Both the position numbers and the translations under genes were made by a program. A model generated the notes under the pieces. The model made no database searches and was not told the DNA's origin. It saw nothing but the letters and a program-made list of their open reading frames with translations. Positions 23,912 to 37,602 of a stretch of DNA of 64,000 nucleotides are shown here, one piece after another. Each line of letters starts with the position of its first letter. The stretch's first letter is position 1. The stretch is from Lepas anatifera (taxonomy: Eukaryota; Arthropoda; Thecostraca; Lepadidae), in assembly GCA_034440635.1 (NCBI GenBank), contig JAOTON010000977.1, positions 372,001-436,000 on the forward strand, written 5' to 3'.

Positions 23912-24550
23912 TAAAATTTATATAGGTATGATATTACAATATCAGTCTGTGGTGAAAAATAGAAAGGGCTCTTTTTCAGTACATATTAGATTAGCTGGGA
24001 AGTTATCATGTCATGTATTTTTCCAACGATCTTGACCTTAAAGTCGAGTTTTTAAGCATATTACCTCTCAAAGGTCATTTAAGGTCACATGGGCTTGCAG
24101 TGATTGTTTTCAAAATAAATTCACATTAAACTGAGATAGAGTTTCCGTTTTGCTTTCGTTGTGCTTATCTTGCAACGGGGAGTCGATTGATATGCAACAT
24201 GACCTAGCTTGATGTCAGGTGATGATCGCCATTTTGACCTAGCATGGTCATATACGTTATTCGATGCATATGATGAGACGTGTTCAGTGACGCCTAATTA
24301 TTTGTCTAGCTCTGCTTTAAAACCAAATATGTGTGGCCTAAATTTGTATATGCCCTTTCATTAGCTTATGGAACTCTCCTTGACCTCTGGGGACCTCAAT
24401 ATTGACCTGATATAAAATATAACTATAGTTTCTTTTTTCTTGTCATTAGCTTTCGAACGGCGCCCGTAATTTTGTTCTAGCTTTTCCTGGAAAAACTAGA
24501 AAAAAATACGGAGAGGGGATTTCCCCGTCGGGATTTCACATAAAACGTGT
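23527..24550. mobile_element. TTAA element, group 1 copy with decayed right end
   Basis: Starts after TTAA (23523-23526) with CATGCGCC and is colinear with 58727-59740: GGTCAGGTCATATCAAGTCA, GACCTAAGGTGGGGTCAATT, a (TA)n insertion at 23863-23904, then GGGGAGTCGATTGATATGCA and GACCTCAATATTGACCTGA. The right terminus is hard to place (about 24550). It is rich in AGGTCA/TGACCT half-sites. Confidence 0.8.
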
Positions 24551-25260
24551 CTGCTTGACAGAATGCGTCAAGTCTGGACCGAAGGTGACCTTTGAGACTT
24601 TCCTTGGTTCCCACCAGGTCTACCGTCTAGTGTATCGTTAGCATTTTGTAATCGAACTTCAATTTTTGCAACATGTTGAGAGAATCCTGATTGTATACGC
24701 TCTTCACAACATTTCCAGACACGAATGGCACAGGCTCTCTTTGCTGTCTGCTTACCATTGTTAGTATTTCGCCGCCGTGTGATTATATCCGTGCAGCGCC
24801 AGGTGTGGGGCTGCGTGAAAGGAGCTTGGTACGCCCGGCGCCCTTCCGACACCGTCGCATTGTCTCCGGGTAACTAATGACGGGTGGCTATGACGAGCCG
24901 CGTCGGCATTAGTGCCAGGCGCAGCATTATCTGAACAACTCGCCGCTAGGGTGGATCCCTGTGTTCCTGGAAATGTTGTGCTCTTGGTAGAGTTGCATCA
25001 CTAGCGCGTCGTTACAGCTCTTTGGCCTGGTAATGCGGCAGAGCAGGAGTGGAGGGCTCTCCTGTCGGAGCTGTGGGGTGAACACAAAGGAAGCGGTCTG
25101 TAGTCATTGTGATCTATTGATTGCACTGTTGAGAGAGTGGGCTTCCGGTCTTACAGCACATGTAATCCGCTGTCAAATGGTCGTTCCCGTGTCTGGCGCC
25201 GGTGGCTGCGATTCGGTCGATCTGCGGGTCCACTCCGGATCGGTGGATTATTTTTTAAAC

Positions 25261-25575
25261 CATTGGCGGACGCAGGGGGGCATTCCGGCCATGACCCCCC
25301 CCAAAGCGCTGGAGGGGGCCAAATTATCTTTGCCCCCCAACGCCGGAATTTTTTAAAGGTGTTTACACTAGGTCTGTAGAGCAAAAATCTTCGCTCCCAC
25401 CCCCCGAGAGCGATCATGCACTAGGAGAAGTAGCTTATACTAGGTCTGTCAAGCACTGAAAAAGGATGTTTACACTAGGTCTGTAGAGCAAAAAAAATCT
25501 TCGCTTCCACCCCCCCCAGGAGGAGAGGCAGACATGGGTTTGCCCCCCCAAAACTCGGGTCTGCGTCCGCCCCTG
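25261..25575. mobile_element. hAT-type MITE, family copy 1
   Basis: Ends CATTGGCGGACGCAGGGGGG and CTGCGTCCGCCCCTG are inverted repeats. The flanks TTTTAAAC and TTGTAAAC are an 8-bp target duplication with one mismatch. Inside, TTTACACTAGGTCTGTAGAG occurs twice. The same family recurs at 31545-31841 and 46171-46399. Confidence 0.9.
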
Positions 25576-25809
25576 TTGTAAACGGTGGTATCATTGCAAA
25601 GTAGATTGTTCGAACCAAGTTGATGTATCGAACCCAGAGGAAAGGCTGTGATGTAGTAAAGGCCCCTGTTCACCATGTGACCCAATAGATTCTGGGACTT
25701 TGGAGGGTTTTAAATGTAGGCTGTTGAGTTTTAGATCGGACAAAAGCTGAGCTTTACTTAATTTGTTTGACTTTTTTGTCCAATGGTTTATATTTTGTGT
25801 AAGATGATA

Positions 25810-25905
25810 ATACATTAAAGGGAATGTGACATCTTTTAATCGGATTTGAGATGAGAGAGGGGAGGGATACTGTACTGAAACCCCTGTTCAGCATTTCATT
25901 TACCC
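25810..25905 (+). repeat. Fragment related to the element at 45243-45690
   Basis: TTAAAGGGAATGTGACATCT followed by TTTAATCGG...GAGAGAG matches the left end of the inverted-repeat element at 45239. Only this end is recognisable. Confidence 0.55.
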
Positions 25906-26017
25906 TGGAGTTCATTGTTTGCGGGTAAACAGTGTGTGCTGGGGGCAGATTCCGTCTCCACCGGCTCTGCGCCGGCCACATTTACCAACGCACAGTTCTG
26001 CGCGGGCCCCAAGACCC

Positions 26018-26678
<661 letters not shown>

Positions 26679-27356
26679 ACTTCATTTAGGAGGCGGCTGC
26701 GCGGTGGGCATTGACGGGCCGTGGCTGGTATTAATTTGCTTGGGCGACGGTGGAGGGCTGGCGGGCCGGCGGCGCTAATTGAAGCAGCCCGCTCGATGCT
26801 GGGCCGCGGTATGTGCATAGTATTCTGTAGCATCCGGTGGTGCCGATTGATACGTGACAGCGACGCCCGGCCGCGCTGGCCTGGTTTACTCTGTGTGGCC
26901 CCAGGCCCAGGGTCCAGTGCCAGACACACACGCGCGCGGCCACTCTGCCAGGAATAGCCGCTCGGAGGGCGAGCGCGCCATTTAGATTCATGGGCCTGGT
27001 GGGGTGTCGCATTCATCCAGTCCACAGCTCTTCGACATGCTGTTTCAATTTCAAAGAGTCCGTAGATGTCAGTGATTTTAAGCGGGACGACACTTCAAGG
27101 CGCTTTTGAAAGTTTGCTGACGCTTCTGTGTGGAAAAGTTTAATCACTGTAATATGAGCTGGCGATATTGGCGATGTTGGCGACATGAATATTATATTGA
27201 CGATATTGTGTATTGGAGCATCCTATTGTGTGTGCCTTGTGTGAGGCATCTAAGTGACACAAAAGCTGGGTAACTCGTCCCGCACATGATTTGCTGTGGA
27301 ATTCTGAGGCGCTGCGCACGGCAAAAATAACTAAGACAAAATATTAATTGAGCATG

Positions 27357-27572
27357 GGCCTCACCTTACTTAGGAGAGTAATCAGTAATCATAATGGTTG
27401 CTGTGCAGCATAGTGTAGTGTATGTATGCATATACATAGTGGGCATAGTGTAATAAACATACATTCAATACACTGCGTAGTACAGTGTAATGTACTGCAC
27501 TATACAGGTCAGTGTACATCTGCGTGTTAGGTAATAACCATTATGATTACTGGGGATAAGTAATGTGAGGCC
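27357..27572. mobile_element. Inverted-repeat element, 216 bp (MITE-like)
   Basis: The left arm (27357-27399) contains GGCCTCACCTTACTTAGG and AGTAATCATAATGGTT. The right arm (27536-27572) is its reverse complement with few changes. The centre is rich in TACAGTGTA-like palindromes. Target duplication not clear. Confidence 0.8.
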
Positions 27573-27615
27573 ATATACATGTAATATTTTGCAAGTTATT
27601 TTACGGTAAGCCTGC

Positions 27616-28073
27616 TTGGGTCACAAAGCTTGACAACGACTTTTCGCCGAGCCACGCGGCCGTGTAAACACGGTTGCCTCGAGGTTTCTGTGCCGGATAC
27701 CAAAATCTGCTAATAGGTTTTTGACCATGATCAACTCCGATTTTTTTGTTGATACCTATAGCATTTTTAGAGCTCGCGTTGTGGAGTATATAAGGGACCT
27801 AAGAGTGTGAGGTCACCAAGGTATATGTGCACCAAATATATGAAGAGGAAATGAGCTCAAACTATTTTAATAACTTTATTTTTACAGCACCCATTTTACC
27901 CATTTGTATGTTTTTAGCACTAGGGTGTTTCGGACATGTTTATGTGTATGTGTTAATTTTTGGTGAGAGACTTTTAATACCTGACTTCACCTGTTAGTGG
28001 GCATCAGCCTGTTGGTGATTATGTTTAATAAACAAATAAACAAATAAACAACAAGCTTTGTGACCCAACAAGG
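27616..28073. mobile_element. Element with CTTGGGTCACAAAGCTTG inverted ends
   Basis: CTTGGGTCACAAAGCTTG at about 27616 is mirrored by CAAGCTTTGTGACCCAACAAG's core at 28052-28070. Between them lies AT-rich sequence ending in a short AAATAAAC tandem (28026-28056). The superfamily is not clear, and the inverted ends could instead belong to two adjoining repeats. Confidence 0.5.
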
Positions 28074-28250
28074 GCGGCCGTCCCTGTGCTTTGTGGGACG
28101 TTAAACTTTGGCTTCTAAATCAACCCTTCATTGTGGGAGTTGCTCGTTCGGGTGATGGGGTTGGGGTCTCCGTGACAAGTCCATTGATGACTTTAGTGAC
28201 ACGCCGACTCCAGCAGTCGAACTGAGAACAACTTGGACACAATTTATAAA
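28074..28250 (+). repeat. SINE-like repeat, uninterrupted copy
   Basis: GGCGGCCGTCCCTGTGCTTT, GACGTTAAACTTTGGCTTCT, then GGGAGTTGCTCGTTCGGGTG and GATGACTTTAGTGA, ending in AGAACAACTTGGACA. The same order of segments is found at 56555-57670, where a TTAA element sits in the middle. Confidence 0.8.
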
Positions 28251-28689
28251 AAAATCATTTCCGATGTACGTGTGCGAAACTCGGCACCCAGCTTTCACGG
28301 GGGGCTTGGCCCCTGTATACGGGAGGGGGAGAGCAGGTGCCCTTATACATCCAGCTTATCAAATACTCCGGGTCTTTCACTCCAGCCCTTCGCAAATGTA
28401 CCATCTTTCTCTCCAGCTTCCCACAGAAGTCAGGCTAATGACCCCACTTTGTGATTGGACATGTTGTCAAGGTTTCGCCCTGAGCATGTCGACCAGAAGG
28501 TGATGCGAACAGTTGTACCGCAGAACTTACTCGGAAACCCGGGTAAGTGCGCGGAGTACATTACCGGAGTACCGAGCCTACCGAGACAGGGGCTGCCTGG
28601 CCTGGGGGCCACCAGTGCGCAGTTTGGTGCTGTTTAAGTTATGTTTTATGTTACGGATGTGTTCGTGGTAACGTCATGTTAGAGACGCT

Positions 28690-29506
28690 GTGTGACTGAT
28701 TGTGTATGTTGCAGAGGTGACGTTTGTCTATGAGACGCCGTGACTGATTATGTATATTGCAGAGATGACGTTTGCTGCAGAAGTGTCATGGGTTTTGTGA
28801 CGACTGTTGCTGATGTGACGTGTGTTTGATGACGCCTGCCGTTGAGTGGATTGATAACGTTTGCTGCAGAGTGTCATGGGCTTGGTGACGACTGTTGCTG
28901 AAGTGACGTGGGTTTGGTGACGCCTGCCGTTGAGTGGGTTTGGTGATGTTGCAAATGTTATATATGCGTGTGTGACGTCTGCTGCAGAGGCATTATGTGT
29001 GACGTCTGCTACAGATGTGTTATGTGTGCGTGTGTGGCGTCTGCTGCAGAGGTGTTATATGTGACATCTGCTACAGATGCATTATGTGCACGTGTGTGAC
29101 GTCTGCTGCAGAAGTTTTATTGTGTGTGTGTGTTGTCTGCTACGGATGTGTTATGTATGCGTGTGTGACGTCTGCTGCAGAGGTGTTATGTGTGACGTCT
29201 GCTACAGATAAGTTATGTGTGCGTGTGTGACGTCTGCTGCAGGAGTGTTATGTGTATGTGCTGTCTGCTGCAGAGGTGTTATGTGTGACGTCTGCTACAG
29301 ATGTGTTATGTGTGCGTGTGTGACGTCTGCTGCAGAAGTGTTATATGTGCTTATGTGGCGTCTGCTGCAAAGGAGTTGTGTATGCGTGTGTGACGCCTGC
29401 TGCAGAGGTGTTATGTGTGCATGTGTGACGTCTGCTGCAGATATGTTATGTGTGACGTCTGCTACAGATAGGTTATGTGTGCGTGTGTGACGTCTGCTGC
29501 AGAAGT
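28690..29506. repeat. 35-bp minisatellite carrying exon B acceptor sequence, left block
   Basis: Units such as GTGTTATGTGTGCGTGTGTG followed by ACGTCTGCTGCAGAG. Many contain CTGCTGCAG|AGGTG, identical to the acceptor of fry exon B, while alternate units carry CTGCTACAGATG. The array is broken by the (GT)n tract and resumes at 30423. Confidence 0.93.
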
Positions 29507-30716
<1,210 letters not shown>

Positions 30717-30850
30717 AGGTGACCTGCCGGCTGCGGACGGCCCGGCCCGGAATCAGACAGCTGCTGCTGCAGTACCTGCTACCCTGGCTCTACAACATGG
30801 AGCTGGTGGACCCCAACATACAGCCCATGAGTCCCCTCGCAAAGTTCCAG
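30717..30850 (+). CDS. fry: Furry (fry) exon B
   Basis: Second recognised fry exon: acceptor GTCTGCTGCAG|AG (30716), donor TTCCAG|GTCAGA (30851). 134 bp: two bases completing a Glu codon with exon A, then 44 codons (phase 1 in, phase 0 out). The peptide VTCRLRTARPGIRQ, LLLQYLLPWLYNMELVDPN, IQPMSPLAKFQ is the hallmark LLLQ.LLPWL stretch of the Furry central region, and the YNMELVDPN form is closer to the insect than the vertebrate version. The reading frame stays open far upstream through the flanking minisatellite, so use of an upstream copy of the acceptor three units away would insert about 35 residues in frame. Confidence 0.95.
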
Positions 30851-31544
30851 GTCAGAGGCCGCCAGATGGCTCGCTCGGTTCTGCTCTTTAGAGGGGGGAT
30901 GCGCTTAGACTGCGTGGTTTCTTAGTGACGCCAGGGGAGGGGGTTGTGCCGTCAGTCGCTCAACACTTCCCCCGTCTCCATGGTTGCGCCCTGATACATA
31001 TTGTAAATTAGCCGAGTTTACGAGTTTAAGGGATGTAGGAGTGATTGTCACCTGAGACTCTGACAGCTTAATACTTATTTTGGTCATTCAAGCTGCTGAA
31101 CTCTACCGACCTATACGAGATCAACTGTTCGTGTTATACTTACGTAGACGACATCCAGCAAAAACTGTGTAACCCACCGCTAGCTTCTATTGGCGGCACT
31201 ATACTTTTGGCTCAGTGATGCTCGAGTTCTTTCAGAACCGAAGTACCTGTAGTACAGCCTCACTGTAGTACAGTTACCTCTGGGTATGCGGAATTGGAAA
31301 CGGATCCAAAAAGTTCCCTGTCTACCGGTATGCTGCGAAGGATAGAGGTAACACCTGCCTCGTATGTTAGAGAATACTGCCATATCTGCGCCGTCCGTCT
31401 CAGACCTGACCTTCAGCCGACGGTATATTGTAGAAGTTACCGGCCGACATCATTTCAACGGCGGAATCTTCTAACAGAGTTATGTTGTGCTGGCATATAT
31501 CAGGCCTCCCTCCTCTCCGAAATCCCGTTTAAGTGATCCCCAGG

Positions 31545-31841
31545 CATTGGCGAACGCAGGGGGCGGCCCATTCCGGTCATGGCCCCCAAAGCGCTGGAAG
31601 GGGGGACAAACTATATTTTTCCCCCCCGCCCCTCCAAAGCCGGAGAAATGTTTGAAAAAGGTGTTTACACTAGGTCTGTCGAACAATTAGTTCTTCGCTT
31701 CGCCCAGGAGAGCAATCATGTACTTAGAGAGGAAGCTTATACTAGGTCTGTCGAGCACCCAAATCGCACGTTCCCCCTCCCCCCTAGGAGGAGAGGCAGA
31801 CATGGGTTTGCCCCTCAGACTTGGGTCTGCGTCCGCCCCTG
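31545..31841. mobile_element. hAT-type MITE, family copy 2
   Basis: Ends CATTGGCGAACGCAGGGGGC and CTGCGTCCGCCCCTG, internal TTTACACTAGGTCTGTCGA and GGAGAGGCAGACATGGGTTT as in copies 1 and 3. Flanked by a perfect 8-bp target duplication TCCCCAGG (31537-31544, 31842-31849). Confidence 0.95.
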
Positions 31842-33400
31842 TCCCCAGGTAACTAAGTGGGCTCGATTAGGCATCAGTAGATTCCACGGCAGATAGAGTG
31901 CGCCGAAGACGTCGACGGTCGGTTGATGCGTGCATGTCGCAGCCTGAGCCCGCCATGACAGCGCGTGCGGCTTAGTGCTTAATGCCTCCGCCGCTGTCCA
32001 GCGCCGCAGTGGGATGTTCGCACCAGTGAAATGAGCGTGAAGCATGTTAATGGTGTTCGTTGTTACTTTAGCTGATTGTGAGGATGCCCATCGGGTGTGG
32101 TTCGTTATTGGGGACCGAACAAAGTGCCAGAGACAAATCACAACTCTCTGTATTTTCGGGGTGAAGTCTAACCTGGGAAGCGCGTGGACTATTTAGCGTC
32201 GTCTCGTTGTACTTGTGTAATAATCGAAACGTCTATTTGACTGCTATATTATCTGTACCTTTTGACCTGATCTCGGGATAACTCATGGATACTGGGGAAG
32301 TTGACAAAGCTGTCATCGGCCGGGAGTGTACTATACTGGCGAGATTGACGAGACTTGCTGATGTGAGGAGCCCGCGCACTAATCTGGCTGGGCTGCTAAA
32401 CCTGGTGAGGAGCGTGCTGTCACGGTCGACGATACAAACCCCCCAGCACTGGGAAACGAGCGTGGCCCAGACTGTGTCAAGTGCTATTTTTCAGCTCAAA
32501 TAGATTAGGTGTAGCGCGTTTTAAAGTGATTATATGTATCAATTTTTGCTTCTGAATAATTCTGGCATGTGTAAACATTTGTTCGGAAGTTTGCCTGCAC
32601 GCACCCGAATAAAATAAATCCGACTACAGTAGTTACGTTGTGCACCGTGTTCCCTAGCTGAACCTGATATAATGAAGGCATAATAGTTGGCGTTTGTTGA
32701 TTTATTTGCTGCACCTCGAACTCATCATGTGAGCAATCACCCCATGTGAATTCCACGGGCTGGGAATTGGGATTGGTCTTCAGTTGGTTTTCTGTTGTAA
32801 ATTGTGTGGGTCATGTGACTTCCATATGTAAAATACAATTTTATAAGCTTCTTCCTCCTTAAACTATTTGTGGCAGGATAACATTTGGCTCTCCAAAATT
32901 TTACTTGAATGCAAACTGTTCTATAACTCCCGAGTGTTCGGTGAGTACAGGTCGACTTAAAGACATGTGAGCTGAGTTTGGCGGTCCTGATCTCGAATGC
33001 TCAGATTCATATTTACAGCTGAACACATCCAATATTTGACAGTTTTGTTATCATTCCTTGGGCAGCAGTCCAAATGTACTTTATTAAGTTAAGATACACA
33101 CAGTTTTCTCAAAACCACTAGTTGGTCTCTTCTCGACATCGCAAATTTGATATCATTCCCAAATGGCCCAATTTGTGTCGTACAGTACCAAGCTGGTATC
33201 TCCCTGGTAGGTTTATTTGATAGGCCTCCCAAATGAGTTGCCAGAAGTGTGGTTGGGAACAAGGCTCTAGAATAAGAGGCTAGTGTTTCAACCAAATCAG
33301 TGCGATAGTTGTCGCTTTAGGGCCGCTCAAAAACACCAAACTCCCCATAGGCCTAAGTTGTAAAACGCCTCCGGCTTTACGACGCTGACGTTAGCGTCGC

Positions 33401-33417
33401 ACGTTGCCAGGCAACGT
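33401..33417. promoter_or_regulatory. RFX-type X-box palindrome (candidate)
   Basis: ACGTTGCCAGGCAACGT contains GTTGCCAGGCAAC, close to the consensus bound by RFX factors (GTTGCC-N-GGCAAC). It lies next to the imperfect palindrome GACGCTGACGTTAGCGTC (33381-33398). No gene start is seen nearby, so a function is only a possibility. Confidence 0.4.
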
Positions 33418-33769
33418 GAGCGAGGTCTGGTTCGGAGTGGCACCTCAGGATGATTCGGTGAATATTCAGCCGTTCAGAAACAATGTAGAGCTCCAACTGT
33501 TGAGCCCATCCCGTGATTGCTTTCTCCGGGGTCAGTACCATGATCCATTCATCATTTTAAGAGATTGCTGCTTGGTTCGGGAGCCCCAAGCTCAAAGCTG
33601 AGTGGAATTCCACCAGCGCGCGGGGAAAGTTTTTTTTAGAAATTCACGCATAAAAAAAGTATCTCAACAAAAATAGTCACGGAAAATTATAAAAATATGT
33701 TTAATTGATATATAAGAAGAATACGGTGCCACCGAAACCTGCAAAGGCATTCCCAGGAATAGCTCTGAT

Positions 33770-34035
33770 CATAGGCGGATCCAGGATTGCCGATCGGGGA
33801 GGGCACCTTCACGGGAGGGGGCATTCGGTCCGGGGGGCGCCATTTTTTGACCGGCAAAACTTATCAAATGGGCGCAAAATCCTATCGGTGGGCATTTTCC
33901 CATCCTGGGGGTGGGGGTGTAAGCGACATTTCAGGGGGCGCCATCGACCTTTCAGAGCGGTGCCGTGACCTTTTCAGGGGGCGCCGAGGGTCGATGGGGG
34001 GCACGTCCCCCTCTTGCCCCCTGGATCCGCCTATG
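33770..34035. mobile_element. Short hAT-type element, 266 bp
   Basis: Perfect 13-bp terminal inverted repeats CATAGGCGGATCC and GGATCCGCCTATG, flanked by a perfect 8-bp target duplication GCTCTGAT (33762-33769, 34036-34043). G-rich interior, non-coding. Confidence 0.95.
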
Positions 34036-35294
34036 GCTCTGATGGAAAAAATGTAAATGAGATGCCAATACGCACGTGGAGCGATGGTGTTGACAAGTGT
34101 CGCAGCTCAGATTGCACGCTGCGCAATAACCAGCGTCTATTGGGGAACCTCATTGGCGGCGTGATGACCTTTACCGCGACTAAAAGGGGACTCACTGGGG
34201 ACGCCTGCAGGCTCCTGTCATCAGAGCTCCGGATTGCGGTCAGCTGGGGGTTCATACGTCTGTCGGGGGTTGAAAGTATGGCCCTCGGCGGGAAATGTCC
34301 GCCAAAGCCTCGGATAGCTATCAATTAGTAACAGTATCACAGGGGTGTGCAAGCTCAGTAGTTAGAAACCCTGTTCCATGGCGCCAGCATCTTCATCGGC
34401 CTTTGGCTGAGCTAGGAGCCGCTTGGAGCATACCACAAAGCCCCTGGTCTCATATTTCGTTTCGCTTAGAGTTCATATTATATTGTGCTATGATACCACT
34501 GGCAAAAAAAACGTTTACGGCAAACTTTATGGCATTAGCACACCTTCAGACCAGACGGACGCGTTTTGCTTCCATGTTCTGGATGGCCGGGCGTGCTGTG
34601 CTGCCGCATTCTTTTGGCGTCGGAAAGGACCACGTTTGTCCCCACTGCAGTGACCTCAACGCTATCTAATCATTGTTTCCGAGAAAACTTCGTGTGGATT
34701 GAGTTGGCCATCACATGTCTCCAAAGTGCACTGATCTCAGCCAGAAGGCGAATGTTGTTTCCCAGAAACTTCGATACATTGAATGGGTCATCACTTTTCT
34801 CCGAAAGGCAGCTGACCTTCTCTCCTTTAGTATTTGTTTCATTGTATTCGATACCACCTGCCACATTGAATCGTTCAAATGACCTATAGCGAACCAGATT
34901 ATTGTTTTTGATGAGACTTCTTAAATTGAATAAATCAATCGATGATGAAGTGCTTGTGTGGACTGAGCGTTATCTGTTGTGTTTCTAATTCCCTGGAAAC
35001 ACCTGTCGTGAACGCTAAGTGACACGAAACATTCAAGCGCCCAAAACGCAAATACTGATCTCCATTGCCCTCAAACAGCAGTATAACAATATGCGTACGT
35101 GGTTTGGGGTCTGATTGAGTGCTGAAGACAGACGTCCTTGTGCGCTCACTCCGCCGCCGATGAAGCGCTGTTTTTGCTCAAGAGAGATAAAAATGGCAGC
35201 TGTTCTGTCTTATCATGCTCTTCTAATAGAGTTTAGTTGTGTTGTCTTATCCTCCTCATTGATTTGGCTTTAACTGTTCTCTCTTATATATATA

Positions 35295-35357
35295 TGAAAT
35301 GGGTCACGTGACTGATATCAGTCATCAAAAACACGTTCAGTCACGTGACCCATTTCA
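35295..35357. repeat. Perfect 21-bp inverted repeat with CACGTG cores
   Basis: TGAAATGGGTCACGTGACTGA (35295-35315) and its exact reverse complement (35337-35357) surround a 21-bp loop. Each arm contains the E-box palindrome GTCACGTGAC. It could extrude as a hairpin or be the ends of a tiny element. Confidence 0.9.
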
Positions 35358-35448
35358 GAGTTCCGCACGGACTAAATTTGGAATGGACGCCCGGAACGAA
35401 GTGTATTGGTTTAATATGCTATTGACCAAGTTAAGGTTGAGCCATTAA

Positions 35449-36172
35449 CACGCGCATTGACGGGGGTCTGAGCCACCTTCGCATTGACGGGGGCGGGTAC
35501 CCGCCCCCCTAAGATCTCGAACCGGTAGGTGCGAAAACGGTAAACGGCGTTGGGCTGCCCATCCACTTCTCCATCGAAAACATTTGAACCATTTTTTGTC
35601 GGTATTTAGGTCACGAGGTAAACATGCCCGTCATAGGGATAACATGTAACTTGTTTTCGGGCATTACATCTGAACAGTAGATGGCAAAACGACTTGAACT
35701 ATATGATCCTCTTGAAGCCGAATCGAATGATATATAATTTGACCTTGCTGGTCAATGGATTTGACCTGACCTGAGGTCGGTGGGTCAATTATATACATGC
35801 ATATAATTAGAACCGCAAGCCCGGCGAGTCTATGAGCTAAATAAATGCTCTATCACCACCCGTTACTGGTTTTCCGTAAAACATTTTTAAGTATTTGGTT
35901 GGTCGTCCTGACCTTGGTCATCGATATCAAAATACCGGAACATATTTTGGGACTCGGTGGGGCCATTATTGTATGAGTTTCATCGGATAGTTACTGCTCC
36001 GACTTATGCTATCTTAAACTTTTTTGAGGTGGTTTGACCTGTACTGGTGACCTGACCTGAGATGACCTAACCTTAAATTTTCGAAGTTGTAAAATGATGA
36101 GGGAAAGGTTCCTGCGCTACGCGCCGCCTTCCTTAAAATGGGGGCGGGTACCCGCCCCCGTCAATGCGCGTG
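35449..36172. mobile_element. TTAA element, group 2 relative, 724 bp, with intact ends
   Basis: Flanked by TTAA on both sides (35445-35448, 36173-36176). Terminal inverted repeats begin CACGCGCATTGACGGGGG, and both subterminal regions carry the self-complementary GGGGGCGGGTACCCGCCCCC. The interior holds many AGGTCA/TGACCT words, including GACCTGACCTGAGGTCGG and GACCTGACCTGAGATGACC, the latter shared with 56612-57540. No ORF: a non-autonomous element, piggyBac-like by target preference. Confidence 0.9.
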
Positions 36173-37602
36173 TTAAAGGACTCACGTCCCGACGGTGACG
36201 TCACTCAGCGATATGGCAGCTATATGGCTGCAGTACTAAGGCATGACCGTTATTTTGGCTGCACGGCTATGTTTAGACGCGCATATTTTTAGTTGATTTA
36301 AATTCTCTTGAGTTCATATTTTGGAATGAAACTGAATGCTAGTAAGTTTTTATGAAATTAAAATTGCGTCACTCTAAGACATACTTCACTTGTTGGAAAC
36401 GTTTCAAGTTGACCAATTTTAGTATGGGACTCAATGGCCATGGGCAAAGTAAAATCTCAGCACCAGCGTGACGTCATAGTAAAGGCAGCTCCTCATTGGT
36501 GGTTGGGGGCTTGCTATTGGTTGCGTTCTGCCATGCAAAGGAAAAAAGGGTAATTCTTATGGCTAGTACGTTGGAGTTACATGTTTTCCTCTGTACGACA
36601 ACGGTGTACGGTGCCAGAAAATCAATCGATTTTTTTCTGTCTATTCAGTGAATTGAAAGCTAGGATAAACAGGTATTTTTGTGTTTGTCCGATTTTTAGT
36701 ACATTGATAATTCTTCTCATTTAGCTGAAATAGACTGGCTGCTGTGGGCGGCACTTTGTGAAATGAAGGCCGTGTCCAGTAGGCTTCTGGCGCCGCTGTT
36801 GATGTTGAGACTCTACTAGCAGACTCGACTCTAGGTCGGCAGCCGTGATGAAGTTGACGCAATACTGTCAGCGTTGCGTCAAAGTTGGTGGCTTGGACCC
36901 TCGTGCCTCGTGACCCGTGTCACGTGACACAGTGAGCCCACGAGGCTTCAGGTGGAACGCTACGTCACGGTCTGGTGATAAAACTCGGTCGGCGGGCCCC
37001 ATCGATCCGGCTCCAATTCTGTGCTGAGACTGCGGTCTGCGCCCAGTGAACCAGCGTGCAGTTGTGGGCTCAGCTGTTTATTTGTGTTGGTCTTCATCTG
37101 ATGCCGTCAAGTTGCCTTCTCACAAACTAATAGCATTTATATTTAAAGGGCACCCCACCCCAGATCTGTAACCTAGATCTCACTATGGGGAGTGGGCAAA
37201 GTTAAGTTTTGTAAATGTAGAAATCAATCAGAATGTTCGTCAGATGACAGTTCCTTGCGTCGTTTAGGTTAGGAGGGTGATGCCATGTTTCATGTCACTA
37301 CAGTGTGACGTGCCGTTCCCATACCTTTGCCTGTGTTGCAAGCCTGTATTTTCCCTACATACACACTGCTTTGATTTTTGGCAAATCCTCGCGTTGTTGA
37401 ATTTCCGCGAATACATGACAGGATCAGTACGGTACCGACCGCGGGAATGGACCAATCGACCCATGTATCCGGGTGTCTGGTACGGTTGTTTCAATCGGTC
37501 CTGGTCCATCTCTAGAAGAAGCACCATGATGCTAGTCCGTACCATTTGAAAAAAGCGCTGATTAGGGTACAATATTTGCATTGGCTATCAGTGCTTTGAC
37601 TG

